The notes below the pieces were generated by a model, which ran no database searches, was not told the DNA's origin, and worked only from the letters and a program-made list of their open reading frames with translations. Source: Chrysopilus asiliformis (taxonomy: Eukaryota; Arthropoda; Insecta; Diptera; Rhagionidae). From it: a DNA stretch of 64,000 bases. The first letter of the stretch is position 1. Every line of letters starts with the position of its first letter. The stretch is from assembly GCA_964034945.1 (NCBI GenBank), contig OZ035962.1, positions 47,338,386-47,402,385 of the forward strand, written 5' to 3'. Positions 19,331-31,248 of this stretch are shown in pieces. Position numbers and translations under genes: made by a program.

Positions 19331-21210
19331 GCCTTTTATGTTAATTATTAATCGTATTTTGCCACTTTTCCGAGGAGGTTAAAAAATCACGTCCGTTCGC
19401 ACTATCAAAATTTTATCTCTAAACTTTGCTGGCAAGAGTACAGTTTAGCGACAATGACCGAGTTTATCTCGCATGCCCATTCCAATTTGGTAACACTCAA
19501 TTAGTCAAGTGACCAAATAAGTTACGGTACATACCGGAGAGCATTCAAAATATGTTTATCTGTCATTGTCTGTGAAATCAAACTGGAAATATTTGTCTCT
19601 GCCTATAACCAACGTTTTTTGGCCACCGCGATTTTTTTAAATTGATATTTGATTTTAAAAAGGTAGAAATTCTGCACGACCCATTGGGCCTTTCCACACG
19701 TGTATTCTTGCAACTGCGGATCGGGTTCTGATTGGTCAGTGACTAGTGGAGGGGGTTCTGCAAGTGATGAACGTTTGGTCGAAGTTCAAGAACGACCAAA
19801 AGATCTGCATGCACTAACACAAGTAAACAGCAATAAAATTTTCCCATGGGTGAAATTATGATTTCTCATACTACGATGCTTCTTTACTCACGTTCAAACC
19901 ACAATGCCAATATTCGCACTCACACATATAAAACTGACACAACTGGTAACAACAGCGTGTGGACTCGAACTGCTGTTCTCGGTATCACAGTAGATGGCGC
20001 TAGCTGTAAAATATTTCGAGGGAAATTTAAAATAAAGATATTTTTTTTTATAATGTTTATTTTTTTGCAACAAAAATATACATTCAAGTATCACAAAATG
20101 TATAAATTAAAAAAAAAAATAAAAAAATCAGTTAAATTAACAGCTCTAATGTTTTGATGCTCAGTCTCATTTAGTTCGATGCTCACCGCGTTAAATAGAC
20201 CCTGAAGGAGAATATGAAATTAAAAAATGATTAAATTGATAACTTCAATTACCTTTTCCGTTTATTTTGCGATTTTTACTTTGATTTACACGGTTGTGAG
20301 AATCTGCAATCTGCTTTTTAAGCGACCGCTCGAAATTCTCGAAATTGTTGTCAAAACAGGAACCCCAAGCCTCTGAAAAAGAATATAATTTTAAAATCTT
20401 TATATATTTAATAAATTTTTACTTTTTTCTGAGAAGCAATAGAATGAAGCATTGCAATTAGTGATGAGCAATAAGTAATTACTCATTACAAAAGTAGAGG
20501 ATAGTCCACCGTCAGGGAGTTATTCTCGCTAACTTATGAAATATAATCGTTACAACAAATGTACCGATTAAACAGTAAAGATTACTTAACCGAAAGTAAT
20601 GAATTCTGTGGTCACAAGGAAAAACCGCTTAAATCGAGTTATGTAGTTTTAAAGGTTGGTGAATATTTGAATTCTCCATATTCAGTTCTATATTCTGTCA
20701 AAATTTGGTTTCCATGCTGTACCCCTCTGAGGAATGGCAGAACAAAAACCATATAACCTAAGTCAGTTTTGCTTGCAAAAACGAAAATAATCAAAACTTT
20801 GAACCCAAATTACTCAAAACACGCTTTTTCGACCACAGAATTAGTTTCGGGTTATAAAAGTAAAGAGCTCAATCCGTCACTAATTGCAATAATGGGGAAT
20901 GCACATTTTCCAATAACGGGATTTATGCAAGTTCTGACCACTAGGAAATCCGTCTGTCTGTCCTCCTGTCTGTCCGTCCGTCTGTAACTTCTGCAACATT
21001 TGAACGCGTTAAGCTAGGAGGCTGACATTTTTTGTGGATAAGGTTTGACTACAACGTTATATCAACTTTTGGAGAAATCCTGTTAATTATAACAAGTATA
21101 TCTCGTACAACTTTTTTGTGAAATACAATTTTTGATATTTTTTCGAAAATTGTGCATTTTTCAGAAAAAAAGCAAGAGTGAAAGTAAATCAAAAGTTCAA
21201 CATTTTATAT
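19331..21210. other. Intergenic, no gene recognised
   Basis: Possible 5' UTR of the non-LTR element up to about 19450, then unassigned A/T-rich DNA. A (CTGT/CCGT) run at 20950-20985, followed by TTTTTGATATTTTTTCG, looks like debris of another dispersed repeat. Confidence 0.4.
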
Positions 21211-21626
21211 AAACATAACAAAAGCTATAATTGCCAATCTGGCAATTATTGAAAACCCGTATGGTGATTTAAGTGAACGGCGAACGGTTGTATCAAAATT
21301 TCTCTTTGAAGTCAAATTTTTCTATAAGATTTTTTAAAATTTATTCCAATCGGATTCTGATGTATGGGAGTTTTATGAAGAATTATATCCTAAATAACTT
21401 TTGTTCTTACACTCACTTCTTTGATAAGATGTACCATTTTTAAGATATTCGCAAAATACGATTTCATTCGTATGGGGGGTACCCCCCTAATGGTCCATTT
21501 TTGCCCATTAACGAACTTAGCCTCGCATTTTACGAAAAACTGATCTGCGCAAAATTTCAAGTCTGTAGCTCAATCCGTGCACCCGCAATCCGCGCCACAG
21601 ACGGACGGACATGCAAAAATTAATTA
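21211..21626 (+). repeat. DINE-like repeat, 3'-truncated
   Basis: Starts AAACATAACAAAAGC with the hairpin ATAATTGCCAATCTGGCAATTAT. It runs to GGACATGCAAAAATTAAT, where it meets a second unit in opposite orientation. Confidence 0.8.
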
Positions 21627-21907
21627 TTATACACGTATGGTCAAACCAAAGGGTATACTCACTTTGCCTTACCGTTTGTAACGCCAAGATCCCCTCATCA
21701 CACACAAAAATGAATTACAGCAGTGTGTTTAGAATGATAAAAATAATTAAATTTTGTCCGTCTGTCCGTCCTTCTGTCCGTCCGTCTATCTGTGGCGCGG
21801 ATTGCGGGCGCACGGATTGAGCTACAGACTTGAAATTTTGCACAGATCCGTTTTTCGTAAAATGCGAGGCTAAGTTCGTTAATGGGCAAAAATTGACCAT
21901 TAGAGGG
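21627..21907 (-). repeat. DINE-like unit, left part; right part lies at 41403
   Basis: Runs from the terminal hairpin (TATACACGTATGG...) to ...GACCATTAGAGGG, where the BEL LTR begins. The missing remainder of the unit follows the BEL complex at 41403. GAGGG (21903-21907 and 41403-41407) is the 5-bp target duplication. Confidence 0.85.
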
Positions 21908-23458
21908 TGTTCGGGCCAGAGCTCGAGCATAAAAAAGAGGTACCAAATCAATTAATACCAATTATTCAATCTTACAATAATTTATTTCAATAAAACAATT
22001 CAGTATATTTTAATTCTAATTTAATAATTTAATATCTATGGTTCTTGATGTTTCTGATGTGGTACTCTAATTGCTCCGTCTCCTTGTCGTTTGTGGAATC
22101 ACTCGCACACGGGATGAGGTTTCTCCTGATTTATGTATTCTGTAGTTCCTACTGGTTTTGCTGCTAGATATATTCCTACTGGTTTTGCTGCTAGATAAAT
22201 CCGTCTATTACGGAATATATCTGACGACTGCAAAGTATCTGTTGCTAATTGCAGAGTAACTTCTGCCGAATGCAGAGTATCTTCTGCCTGATGCAGCGTA
22301 GCTTCTGCCGAATGAAACGTGTCTGTTGCCTAATGTAGAGTATCTTCTGCCGATTGCAGCGTAGCTTCTGCAGAATGACTTCTAAGTTTCTTCTTAAATA
22401 GGATAGGAATTAGGATTTGTTAGTTTATTAAATGATGTGGTTGGATCGAGAGATGAAACCGAAGTGATTTCTGTGTGATACAGCAGGGCTATTTATATGT
22501 GCCGAAATAGCGGTAAGCCTCATTCCAATTTACATTAATTTGTGTAGTTATGTATTTTGTTCGTATTTATAAACCATACTTTCAAAGTATTGCTAGAAAA
22601 GGATGGTGTAAATAAACATTCTGCGAACGATCTAAATATAGCCTTGTGTTGAACTAAAGGGTGGTTAAATTTTAAGGGCCGATGTTGAATGTGAACCACA
22701 CCTAAACGTCAAGTTTTTTTCTGCATTTCATTTGACATTTCTCAATTTCAGATTAACTCAATTTGAACCATGGAAAGATACACAATCGAGCAACGCGTTA
22801 AAGTTATTCAGGCTTATTATGAAAATGGGCGATCAATTTTCGAAGAAAATCATCTTCAGTGATGAGGCACATTTTCACCTCAGTGGATTCGTCAATAAGC
22901 AGAACAGCCGCATTTGGGCGAATGATAATCGAAGAGTGATTGTCGAAAAACCAATGCACCCACAAAGAGTGACTGTTTGGTGCGGTTTATGGGCTGGCAG
23001 CATCATCGGGCCGTATTTCACGAAGTGCACGATATGCATTTTGATTTGAACGCCCATTTTCATAATAAGCCTGAATAACTTTAACGCGTTGCTCGATTGT
23101 GTATCTTTCCATGGTTCAAATTGAGTTAGTCTGAAATTGAGAAATGTCAAATGAAATGCAGAAAAAAACTTGACGTTTAGGTGTGGTTCACATTCAACAT
23201 CGGCCCTTAAAATTTAACCACCCTTTACATTGGTGATGTATTGGAAGTGTAGTGATTGCCAGCTGGAGACGTCAAGTGTAGTGGAGGAGTAGTGGAAACC
23301 AGCTAGAGACGTCTAATGTAATGGAAACCAGTTGGAGACGTCAAGTGTAATGAAAGTTTGCAATGTTTTGATCATTGCTGCTAATTTAAATTGTAGTTGG
23401 TGTTGTGAACATTAAATCTGAGTCGGAGTGAACGAGTAAATGGGAGGACGAGACAAGT
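21908..23458 (-). repeat. BEL LTR, truncated (LTR-a), with a mariner derivative
   Basis: Shares start and body with the LTRs at 23459 and 28399 but stops at GGACGAGACAAGT, where the next LTR starts. It carries a 569-bp mariner-derived insertion (22657-23225) and only a short version of the minisatellite (22240-22375). Confidence 0.85.
22657..23225 (+). mobile_element. Mariner-family deletion derivative with long inverted arms, copy 1
   Basis: Flanked by TA (22655-22656 and 23226-23227). The ends AAGGGTGGTTAAATTTTAAG are inverted repeats that extend to arms of about 165 bp, both containing the transposase N-terminus (MERYTIEQRVKVIQ). The interior keeps a piece of the catalytic region, KIIFSDEAHFHLSG (first Asp) through VTVWCGLWAG. 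Non-functional. Confidence 0.85.
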
Positions 23459-25154
23459 TGTTCGGGCCAGAGCTCGAGCATACAAAAGAGGTGCCGAATC
23501 AATTAATACCAATTACTCAATCTTACAATAATTTATTTCAATCAAACAATTCAATATATTTTAATTCTAATTCTAATTCAATTTAATAATTTAATATCTA
23601 TGGCTCTTGATGTTCCTGATGTGGTACTCTAGTTGCTCCGTCTATTGGTCGTTAGTAGAATCACTCGCACACGGGATGAGGTTTCTTCTGGACTAGGTAT
23701 TCTGTAGTTCCTACTGGTTTTGCTGCTAGAAATATTCCGAGATCCGTCTATTGCCACTTGCAGAGTATTCTCTGCCGATTGCAGTGTAACATGGGATGAC
23801 TGCAGTGTCTGTTGTTAATTGCAGAGTAACTTCTGCCGAATGCAGCGTAGCTTCTGCCGAATGCAACGAGTCTGTTGCCGAATGCAGAGTATCTTCTGCC
23901 TGATGCAGCGTAGCTTCTGCCGAATGCAACGAGTCTGTTGCCGAATGCAGAGTATCTTCTGCCTGATGCAGCGTACCTTCTGCCGAATGCAGAGTATCTT
24001 CTGCCTGATGCAGCGTAGCTTCTGCCGAATGCAACAAGTCTGTTGCCGAATGCAGAGTATCTTCTGCCTGATGCAGCGTACCTTCTGCCGAATGCAGAGT
24101 ATCTTCTGCCTGATGCAGCGTAGCTTCTGCCGAATGCAACGAGTCTGTTGCCGAATGCAGAGTATCTTCTGCCTGATGCAGCGTACCTTCTGCCGAATGC
24201 AGAGTATCTTCTGCCTGATGCAGCGTAGCTTCTGCCGAATGCAACGAGTCTGTTGCCGAATGCAGAGTATCTTCTGCCTGATGCAGCGTAGCTTCTGCCG
24301 AATGCAACAAGTCTGTTGCCGAATGCAGAGTATCTTCTGCCTGATGCAGCGTACCTTCTGCCGAATGCAGAGTATCTTCTGCCTGATGCAGCGTAGCTTC
24401 TGCCGAATGACTTCTAAGTTTCGTCCTAAATAGGATAGGAATGAGGATTTGTTAGTTAGTTAAATGATGTGGTTGGATCGAGAGATGAAACCGAAGTGAT
24501 TTCTGCTTGGTACAGCAGGGTTATTTATATGGGCCGAAATAGCGGTAATCTTCACTCCAATTCACATTAATTTGTGTAGTAATGTATTTTGTTCGTGTTT
24601 ATTAACCATACTTTAAAAGTATTGCCAGAAAAGAATGGTGTAAACAAACACTCTGTAAAAGCGAACGATCTAAATGTAGCCTTGTGATCGAACTACATTG
24701 GTGATGTATTCGAAGTGTAGTGATTGCCAGCTGGAAACGTCAGTGACAGTTGCAATGTTTTGATCCTTATTTCTAATTTAATTTTAGTTTTTAATTGTAG
24801 TTGGACTTGTGAGAGGACGGGGACGTAGCGTTTAAGTGGAAGGACCGAGCAGTGGGAAGAACGCGGAAAGTCCTTCTGGTTTGGCAGCTCGTTTCCTCTT
24901 GGGCGGCTGCCCTATAACTGATTAAGTTCTAATGTTTTCCTTTTCTTTTATAGGGGGACCGGTCTTGTGGGTTATTTGTTGTCGTGTTGTGGAGTTGGTA
25001 TGTTGCGGCGTCAACACAAGTCCTTCTGGTTTTGGCAGCTCGTTCCCTTTTGGGCAGCCGCCCTATGACTGATTCAGGTTTTATGTTTTGCTGTTTCTTT
25101 TATAGGTGTGCTGTGGAGTGTCGATCTGTTTATTTGTTTGTTGCGGCGTCAACA
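23459..25154 (-). repeat. BEL 3' LTR (LTR-b)
   Basis: TGTTCGGG...GTCAACA, 1696 bp; on the minus strand TGTTGACG...CCCGAACA. It is longer than LTR-c because of an expanded minisatellite. The polypurine tract lies just outside at 25155-25168. Confidence 0.88.
23815..24412. repeat. 21-bp minisatellite inside the BEL LTR
   Basis: About 28 subunits of the type TTCTGCCGAATGCAGCGTAG, in a higher-order order of CGAATGCA and CTGATGCA variants. Because the period is a multiple of three, long open frames appear on both strands. These are a repeat artefact. Confidence 0.9.
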
Positions 25155-25331
25155 TTCTCCCCCCTTCTGAAGTATCCTACTTCAGCAAATAAATATTGAA
25201 ATTAAATTTATTTTTTTTGTATATATATTTTTTTGGTATATTTTTATTGAAAAATATAAACTTTAATGTAATAGAGTGGTTTGCATTAAATTGTCGATTA
25301 ATTGCTCAGGCCAGAAAGTGAGTGTGGTGAT

Positions 25332-26749
25332 TTATTGAGAGTGGGGAATTAGAAGGCGCCGGAATTTTGAAATTGGTTTTTTCAAAACGCTTGAGTTGTA
25401 TAAACTTCCCCCAACTTTGATTGTGCCATTTTCATCAACAAACGGGTACAAAGATTTTAATTTTCTTGATGAGAATTTTACAGTAAAATTCGGAGTCACC
25501 AACGTGAGACAGTTGATAGTTAGACTGGGTTTTAATTTTTCCTCTGTCATTGTGGTTTTTGCTAGACGGTGTTCCAGATTTTCGTAACTATTTAGGGTGA
25601 TTCGTTTGGAGTCCCCTAAATGATAGGATGCATTAGGTTCAACGGGGAGCTCAACGCAATATCGAACATCCAAATGTTGTACTATAGTCTTCGCAAAATG
25701 TTTCTTACAGGATTTTTCATCGTCAGTGAAAAATTGAGTATTGACAGGCTCTTCCGTCTCCCAGAATCGTTTTTTAGCGAGATCCAGTTGATGTTCATTA
25801 TGAAGTTTGGTGACGAGGAAGCTATGAGGAGTTTGTGTTTCCTCATTATTTTGCGTTTGTCCGGTCAGGATCCATCCTAGTGCAGTATGTTGTGCTAGTG
25901 GAACGTATGGAGCTCCACGCTTGATGCCTTCTAGGAGAATTGAGCTAAAAACTTCAGCTCCCAAAAGCATGTCAATTTCTCCGGGTTGATCGAAAGTGGG
26001 ATCGGCCAGAGGTAATTGAAATAAGTGAGTGAAGTGATCAGTCGGTAATTCTTTAGAGGGGATCGAACCAGTAATGTGAGGAATTACATAGGCTGATATA
26101 GAGTATTTATTGGTGCCGTAAATAGATTGGAATGCAACATTTATTCGACGTCGGCATGTGTTACTTGTTGTTTTCCCGATCCCTGAAATTTGTGCGGATA
26201 TTTTCTGCCTGGGTAGGTTTAGGCGTTGAACAGCAGCTTCAGTAATAAAGTTGGCTTGTGAGCCTTGATCCACTAGGGCACGTAATTTATGTGTACCATT
26301 TTTTGTCGCTGCACGAATGATTGCAGTAGCTAGTAGTACCGTGGAATCTGAACTGTTGGAGTGAAAATTGGCGATTGTGGTATTATGTTGCTCGGAATTA
26401 TTGATTTGATTATTTGTTTCAGGACTAATGGTAGTGTTTAAATGTCCACTAGTACTGGGTTGATCATTGGTAGTCTGTTGTCGACTTTCATAGTTCGATG
26501 GTGTTTGATGATGATTGATCGGTTGGTTTTGATCAGATTCTACGTGTAACAAGGTGTGATGGCGTTTGTTACACTTTTGGCAATTCCTGTTGCTAGGGCA
26601 ATTTTTTGCATTATGGGTCTGTGCTAAACAATTAGTGCATAGAGCTTTGTCTTGTGAATGCTTGAGACGCTCTTTGGAAGACAACTGCAAGAATTTTGAG
26701 CATGAACGTACTGGGTGTTCTCTCTTGCATAAGGTGCATTTAAAGTTAA
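25332..26749 (-). pseudogene. pol: BEL/Pao pol fragment: zinc knuckles, aspartic protease, pre-integrase
   Basis: The minus-strand frame starts in zinc-binding sequence (CTLCKREHPVRSC, CTNCLAQTHNAKNC, CQKCNKRHH), then the BEL aspartic protease with active site ALVDQGSQANF and IDMLLGAEVF. It then jumps at about 25520 from protease-proximal sequence to LYPFVDENGTIKVGG, which in BEL/Pao pol lies far downstream, ahead of the integrase. The entire reverse transcriptase and RNase H are missing. The frame stays open over the junction. The mariner derivative at 26752 separates it from gag. Confidence 0.85.
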
Positions 26750-26751
26750 TA

Positions 26752-27321
26752 AAGGGTGGTTAAATTTTAAGGGCCGATGTTGAATGTGAACCACACCTAA
26801 ACGTCAAGTTTTTTTCTGCATTTCATTTGACATTTCTCAATTTCAGACTAACCCAATTTGAACCATGGAAAGATACACAATCGACCAACGCGTTAAAGTT
26901 ATTCAGGCTTATTGTGAAAATGGGCGTTCAAACAAAAATGCATTTCGAGCACTACGGCCCGATGATGCCGCCAGCCCATAAACCGCACCAAACAGTCACT
27001 CTTTGTGGGTGCATTGGTTTTTCGACAATCACTCTTGGATTATCATTCGCCCAAATGCGGCTGTTCTGCTTATTGACGAAGCCACTGAGATGAAAATGGG
27101 CTGATCAAGAAAACCACGAAGTGCTCGAAAAGCATTTTTGTTTGAACGCCCATTTTCATAATAAGCCTGAATAACTTTAACGCGTTGCTCGATTGTGTAT
27201 CTTTCCATGGTTCAAATTGAGTTAGTCTGAAATTGAGAAATGTCAAATGAAATGCAGAAAAAAACTTGACGTTTAGGTGTGGTTCACATTCAACATCGGC
27301 CCTTAAAATTTAACCACCCTT
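26752..27321 (+). mobile_element. Mariner-family deletion derivative with long inverted arms, copy 2
   Basis: TA flanks (26750-26751 and 27322-27323) and the same termini and arms as copy 1. The interior catalytic fragment lies in the opposite orientation relative to the arms compared with copy 1. It interrupts the BEL gag-pol frame just upstream of the zinc knuckles. Confidence 0.85.
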
Positions 27322-27361
27322 TAGTAGAGTGGAACGACTGTTTCCTGTAGTTTGCGTTGAG

Positions 27362-28330
27362 TTAAGGCATTCTATTCTTTTGAGAATTGACCATATCCAG
27401 AGTACGAAATCTCGATTCGAGAAAAGTTTTGAGGTCTTTGTATTCGGGAAATTCGGACGACTGATTGACCTGTTGTTCCCATAAGACATGAGTGTCGGCT
27501 GGTAATTTTTGGCTGACGAGGTAAATGATGATTGGATCCCAAGATTTGGTGTCCGGACCCAGGTTTTGTAGAGATTGTAAACTATCGTTCGTGGTGTCGA
27601 TGAGTTTGCGGATTGATTCGGCAGAATCGTTGATTGAATGAGGTAAGTTCATCAATCGTTTTAGTTGAGTATGAATGAGTACTCGTTGATTGTTGAATCG
27701 AGACAGCAAGGTGTTCCAGGCTATCGTGTAGTTGGCTCCAGTTATGTGGAAGTGGCGTAAAAGCTGTTCAGCTTCTCCCGAAAGATTGGTTTTTAAGTAA
27801 TGTAGTTTTTGGACATCTTGGAGATGCGTGTTTTCGTGAATTAGTGAGACGAATAGATCTCTAAATGATGTCCATGCGTTGTAGTCTCCAGAGAATGTTG
27901 GCAGGTTTATTCTTGGAAGACGGATGTCACTCAGGTTTGAGTGGACAGTTGAATGCAAAGTTGAATTTGCTGTAGGAGGGGGTAATGGAGTCTTGCTGGG
28001 TGTTTCCCAGGCATTTTCCAGCTCTGCTGTGAATTCGCTGTATAATTCTCGCATTTCCTCGTAAAGATTATTGGCAAAATAGTCAGTGGACTCGAAATCA
28101 GATTGATATTTGCTCAAGATGGATTTGTGGTTCGACTGGAACTCTTCCCATAGCTTTTCAGTGCCGGCCACACGAATCCGATAGTATGCAGCTACTTTTC
28201 GTTTTCTGTCAGCATCCTTGTGATAGTTCTCAAGATCGTTTTTTAAATGTTTCACGATGAAATTTTGTTGAGCGAACAGCAAGATGACTGAGTTTGGTAT
28301 AGAGCCTTCAGCTTTATCAGAGGGAGCCAT
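27362..28330 (-). CDS. gag: BEL/Pao Gag
   Basis: Begins MAPSDKAEGSIP at the first ATG, 68 bp inside the 5' LTR and next to the primer site. The central region LPRINLPTFSGDYNAWTSFRDLF is the conserved BEL/Pao capsid-linked motif, followed by KLHYLKTNLSGEAEQLL. It is expected to package element RNA. The frame ends at 27362 after QKNRMP. A neighbouring frame continues more naturally (RIECLNSTQTT) towards the mariner insertion, so the stop is probably a small frameshift and the original Gag was joined to the zinc knuckles. Confidence 0.85.
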   Translation of the reverse strand: MAPSDKAEGSIPNSVILLFAQQNFIVKHLKNDLENYHKDADRKRKVAAYYRIRVAGTEKLWEEFQSNHKSILSKYQSDFESTDYFANNLYEEMRELYSEFTAELENAWETPSKTPLPPPTANSTLHSTVHSNLSDIRLPRINLPTFSGDYNAWTSFRDLFVSLIHENTHLQDVQKLHYLKTNLSGEAEQLLRHFHITGANYTIAWNTLLSRFNNQRVLIHTQLKRLMNLPHSINDSAESIRKLIDTTNDSLQSLQNLGPDTKSWDPIIIYLVSQKLPADTHVLWEQQVNQSSEFPEYKDLKTFLESRFRTLDMVNSQKNRMP

Positions 28331-28398
28331 GGTATATACTGATTGTTTTAGCGATAGATTGAAATAAATAGGTTAATAATCCGGCTCGAAGGACCAAA

Positions 28399-29450
28399 TG
28401 TTCGGGCCAGAGCTCGAGCATAAAAAAGAGGTGCCGAATCAATTAATACCAATTATTCAATCTTACAATAATTTATTTCAATAAAACAATTCAGTATATT
28501 TTAATTCTAATTTAATAATTTAATATCTATGGCTCTTGATGCTTCTGATGTGGTACTCTAATTGCTCCGTCTCCTTGTCGTTTGTGGAATCACTCGCACA
28601 CGGGATGAGGTTTCTCCTGATTTATGTATTCTGTAGTTCCTACTGGTTTTGCTGCTAGATATATTCCGTAATCCGTCTATTGCCAATTGCAGTGTATTTT
28701 CTGCCGCTTGCAGTGTAACGTCTGACGACTGCAAAGTATCTGTTGCTAATTGCAGAGTAACTTCTGCCGAATGCAGCGTAGCTTCTGCCGAATGCAGCGT
28801 AGCTTCTGCCGAATGCAACGTGTCTGTTGCCGAATGCAGAGTATCTTCTGCCTGATGCAGCGTAGCTTCTGCCTATGGACTTCTAAGTTTTTTCCTAAAT
28901 AGGATAGGAATTAGGATTTGTTAGTTTGTAAAATGATGTGGTTGGATCGAGAAATGAAACCGAAGTGATTTCCGCTTGGTACAGCAGGGTTATTTATATG
29001 GGCCGAAATAGCGGTAATCCTCACTCCAATTTACATTAATTTGTGTAGTAATGTATTTTGTTCGTGTTTATTAACCATACTTTAAGAGTATTGATGGAAA
29101 GGATGGTGTAAATAAAAACTCTGTAAAAGCGAACGATCTAAATATAGCCTTGTGATCGAACTACACTGGTGATGTAGTGGAAGTGTAGTGATCGCCAGCT
29201 GGAGACGACAAGTGTATTGGAGATGTAGTGGAAACCAGCTGGAGACGTCTAATCAGTTGGAGACGTCAAGTGTAATGAAAGTTTGCAATGTTTTGAGTGT
29301 TGGGAGTGTTTGCAAGGGGAGGACGAGACAAGTCATTTTGGTTTGGCAGCTCGTTCCCTCTTGGGCGGCTGCCCTATGACTGATTCAGGTTTTATGTTTT
29401 GCTGTTTCTCTTATAAGTGTGCTGTGGAGTGTCGATCTGTTTATTTGTTT
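28399..29450 (-). repeat. BEL 5' LTR (LTR-c), main part
   Basis: Starts TGTTCGGG. It is cut after GTTT (29447-29450) by the gypsy-type element, with the last 15 bases (to GTCAACA) at 41388-41402. Its minisatellite is short (about 28735-28870), unlike LTR-b. Confidence 0.85.
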
Positions 29451-30082
29451 TGTGACGGCCCTGGCCGTCACCCCTTATTATCATACGGCCGGCCCTGACT
29501 GACGGGAATGCAATATGCTTACTTAGCATAAGCGTTTCCGTCGGCCAAAGGCGAAACCCGATGCCGCTAGCATCGTAAGCGATAAAATGCTTACGATGCA
29601 CACAAGTGGCTGTTCACGGGTTGGGCGAGTGATAACGAAACGCGCTGACACTGTGAATTCCTTCGACCGACGCCAGCAGCTCAAAGGGCTGCTGGAAGCA
29701 TAAGTCGAATTGAGCTTTGTCTTTTCATTTGGAACCTCGTATTGAACAGTCGTTAGTCAATTCTTATACAGTAAATTCTTGTACTTAGTAAATTCTCAGT
29801 GAATTCTTGTAATTAGTAAATTCTCGGTAAACTCTTGTAATTAGTAAATTCTCAGTGAACTCTTGTAACTAGTAAATTCTAGTAATTAGTGAATTCTTGT
29901 ACTTAGTAAATTCTCAGTGAACTTTTGTAACTAGTAAATTCTAGTAATTAGTGAATTCTTGTAATTAGTAAATTCTCAGTGAACTCTTGTAATTAGTAAA
30001 TTCTCAGTAAATTCTTGTACTTAGTAAATTCTATCAATAAACAAGTTGCTCCGGAATTTGCTATTTTCATTTAACCACGACA
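29451..30082 (+). repeat. G3 5' LTR
   Basis: TGTGACGGCC...AACCACGACA, 632 bp. It opens with a perfect inverted repeat GTGACGGCC-CT-GGCCGTCAC. Positions 29765-30040 hold about nine ~30-bp repeats built on TAGTAAATTCTCAGTGAA. Confidence 0.9.
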
Positions 30083-30110
30083 TTTGGCGCAGCCGGCAAA
30101 CAAATAGGAA
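30083..30110 (+). other. G3 primer-binding site
   Basis: TTTGGCGCAGCCGGCAAAC directly after the LTR. TGGCGCAG(T/C)CGG primer sites are known in the 17.6/297 group of gypsy elements, primed by tRNA-Ser. Confidence 0.7.
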
Positions 30111-31217
30111 AAAAAAGGTAAGTGAATTCGTTTTCTTTTTCCTCCCAAATTATATGTGCAATAATTAGTTTTAGTAATAATTAGTGAAAGTGATGTGAAA
30201 GCGAAGGCCGACAAAGAAAAGAAGAGAGAAATTTTTTTTTTTTGTGAAATAAAATAAAATCAGAATTTCTTCTTGAACTATCAAAAAAAAAACACAGTTT
30301 CACAAGATACAGACGCTGGGGCCCCGGGTCAATGTAGCACCGATTGCACACATTTAAATCGTTCAGTCAAGTAGTGCTACTCTGCTCTAAAAATTCTGAG
30401 TTTTACATCCGTACTACATTGTACTGAATCATAGGTAACTCGCAAAAAGTCCTACATTTTAGGCTCGGCAAACCAGTGTCTGAAAATTTCCCGGGAAATT
30501 GAAATATGCCTCTAATTAAATCATCCTGAAACTGTCACAATCCTTCAATTTTAAATCAGGAAAATTTTTTCGTGACATAAACAGGACCAATATTCAAACC
30601 GCACTTTCAATTACCCAAAAGGGAAAATAATATCGAGAAACAATGATGTACAAAAATGATATGTTCAATTGAAAAACAAGTGAAATCAAAAATTTAACAA
30701 AGACAAAAACGGTGAAATTTTTTTTTCTCTTTTCTCTTTCTCCGCTCTTCAAGTCAAATCCACTAACAAAATAAATATCAACAGTAAGTAGCATAAAGTG
30801 TAATAGCATCCAGCACTATAAAGTAAAATTATTCAATTCATGGTATGTTCCTAAAAAAAAAAAATTAGTTAAGATATATACAGTACGATCGCCTTTATTC
30901 CAAATATACAACATCTTTCAAATTAACTACTAAACATACAAAATTTTTTTTTTCCTCTTCCAATTGCTTCTCAATCACAAACAGTCGGTTTTTTATCACT
31001 TTGCCTGGTTCGCTCGGTCAGTTCATTTTCCATGGTGGTGTTCTCGCTACGACCATCGTTTTTATACCCGTATGGTGAAACCAAAGGGTATATTAACTTT
31101 GCCTTACCGTTTGTAACGCCAAGATCCCGTCATCGCACAAAAAAATGAATTACACCAGTGTGTTTAAAATGATAAAAATATTTAATTTTTGCATGTCCGT
31201 CCGTCTGTCCGTCTGTC

Positions 31218-31248
<31 letters not shown>

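Noticed and set aside
23726..24433. Long open frames on both strands encoding heptad-like LHSAEAT/LHQAEDT or CRMQ repeats
   Set aside because: They are a by-product of the 21-bp minisatellite in the BEL LTR; the period is divisible by three, so both strands stay open.
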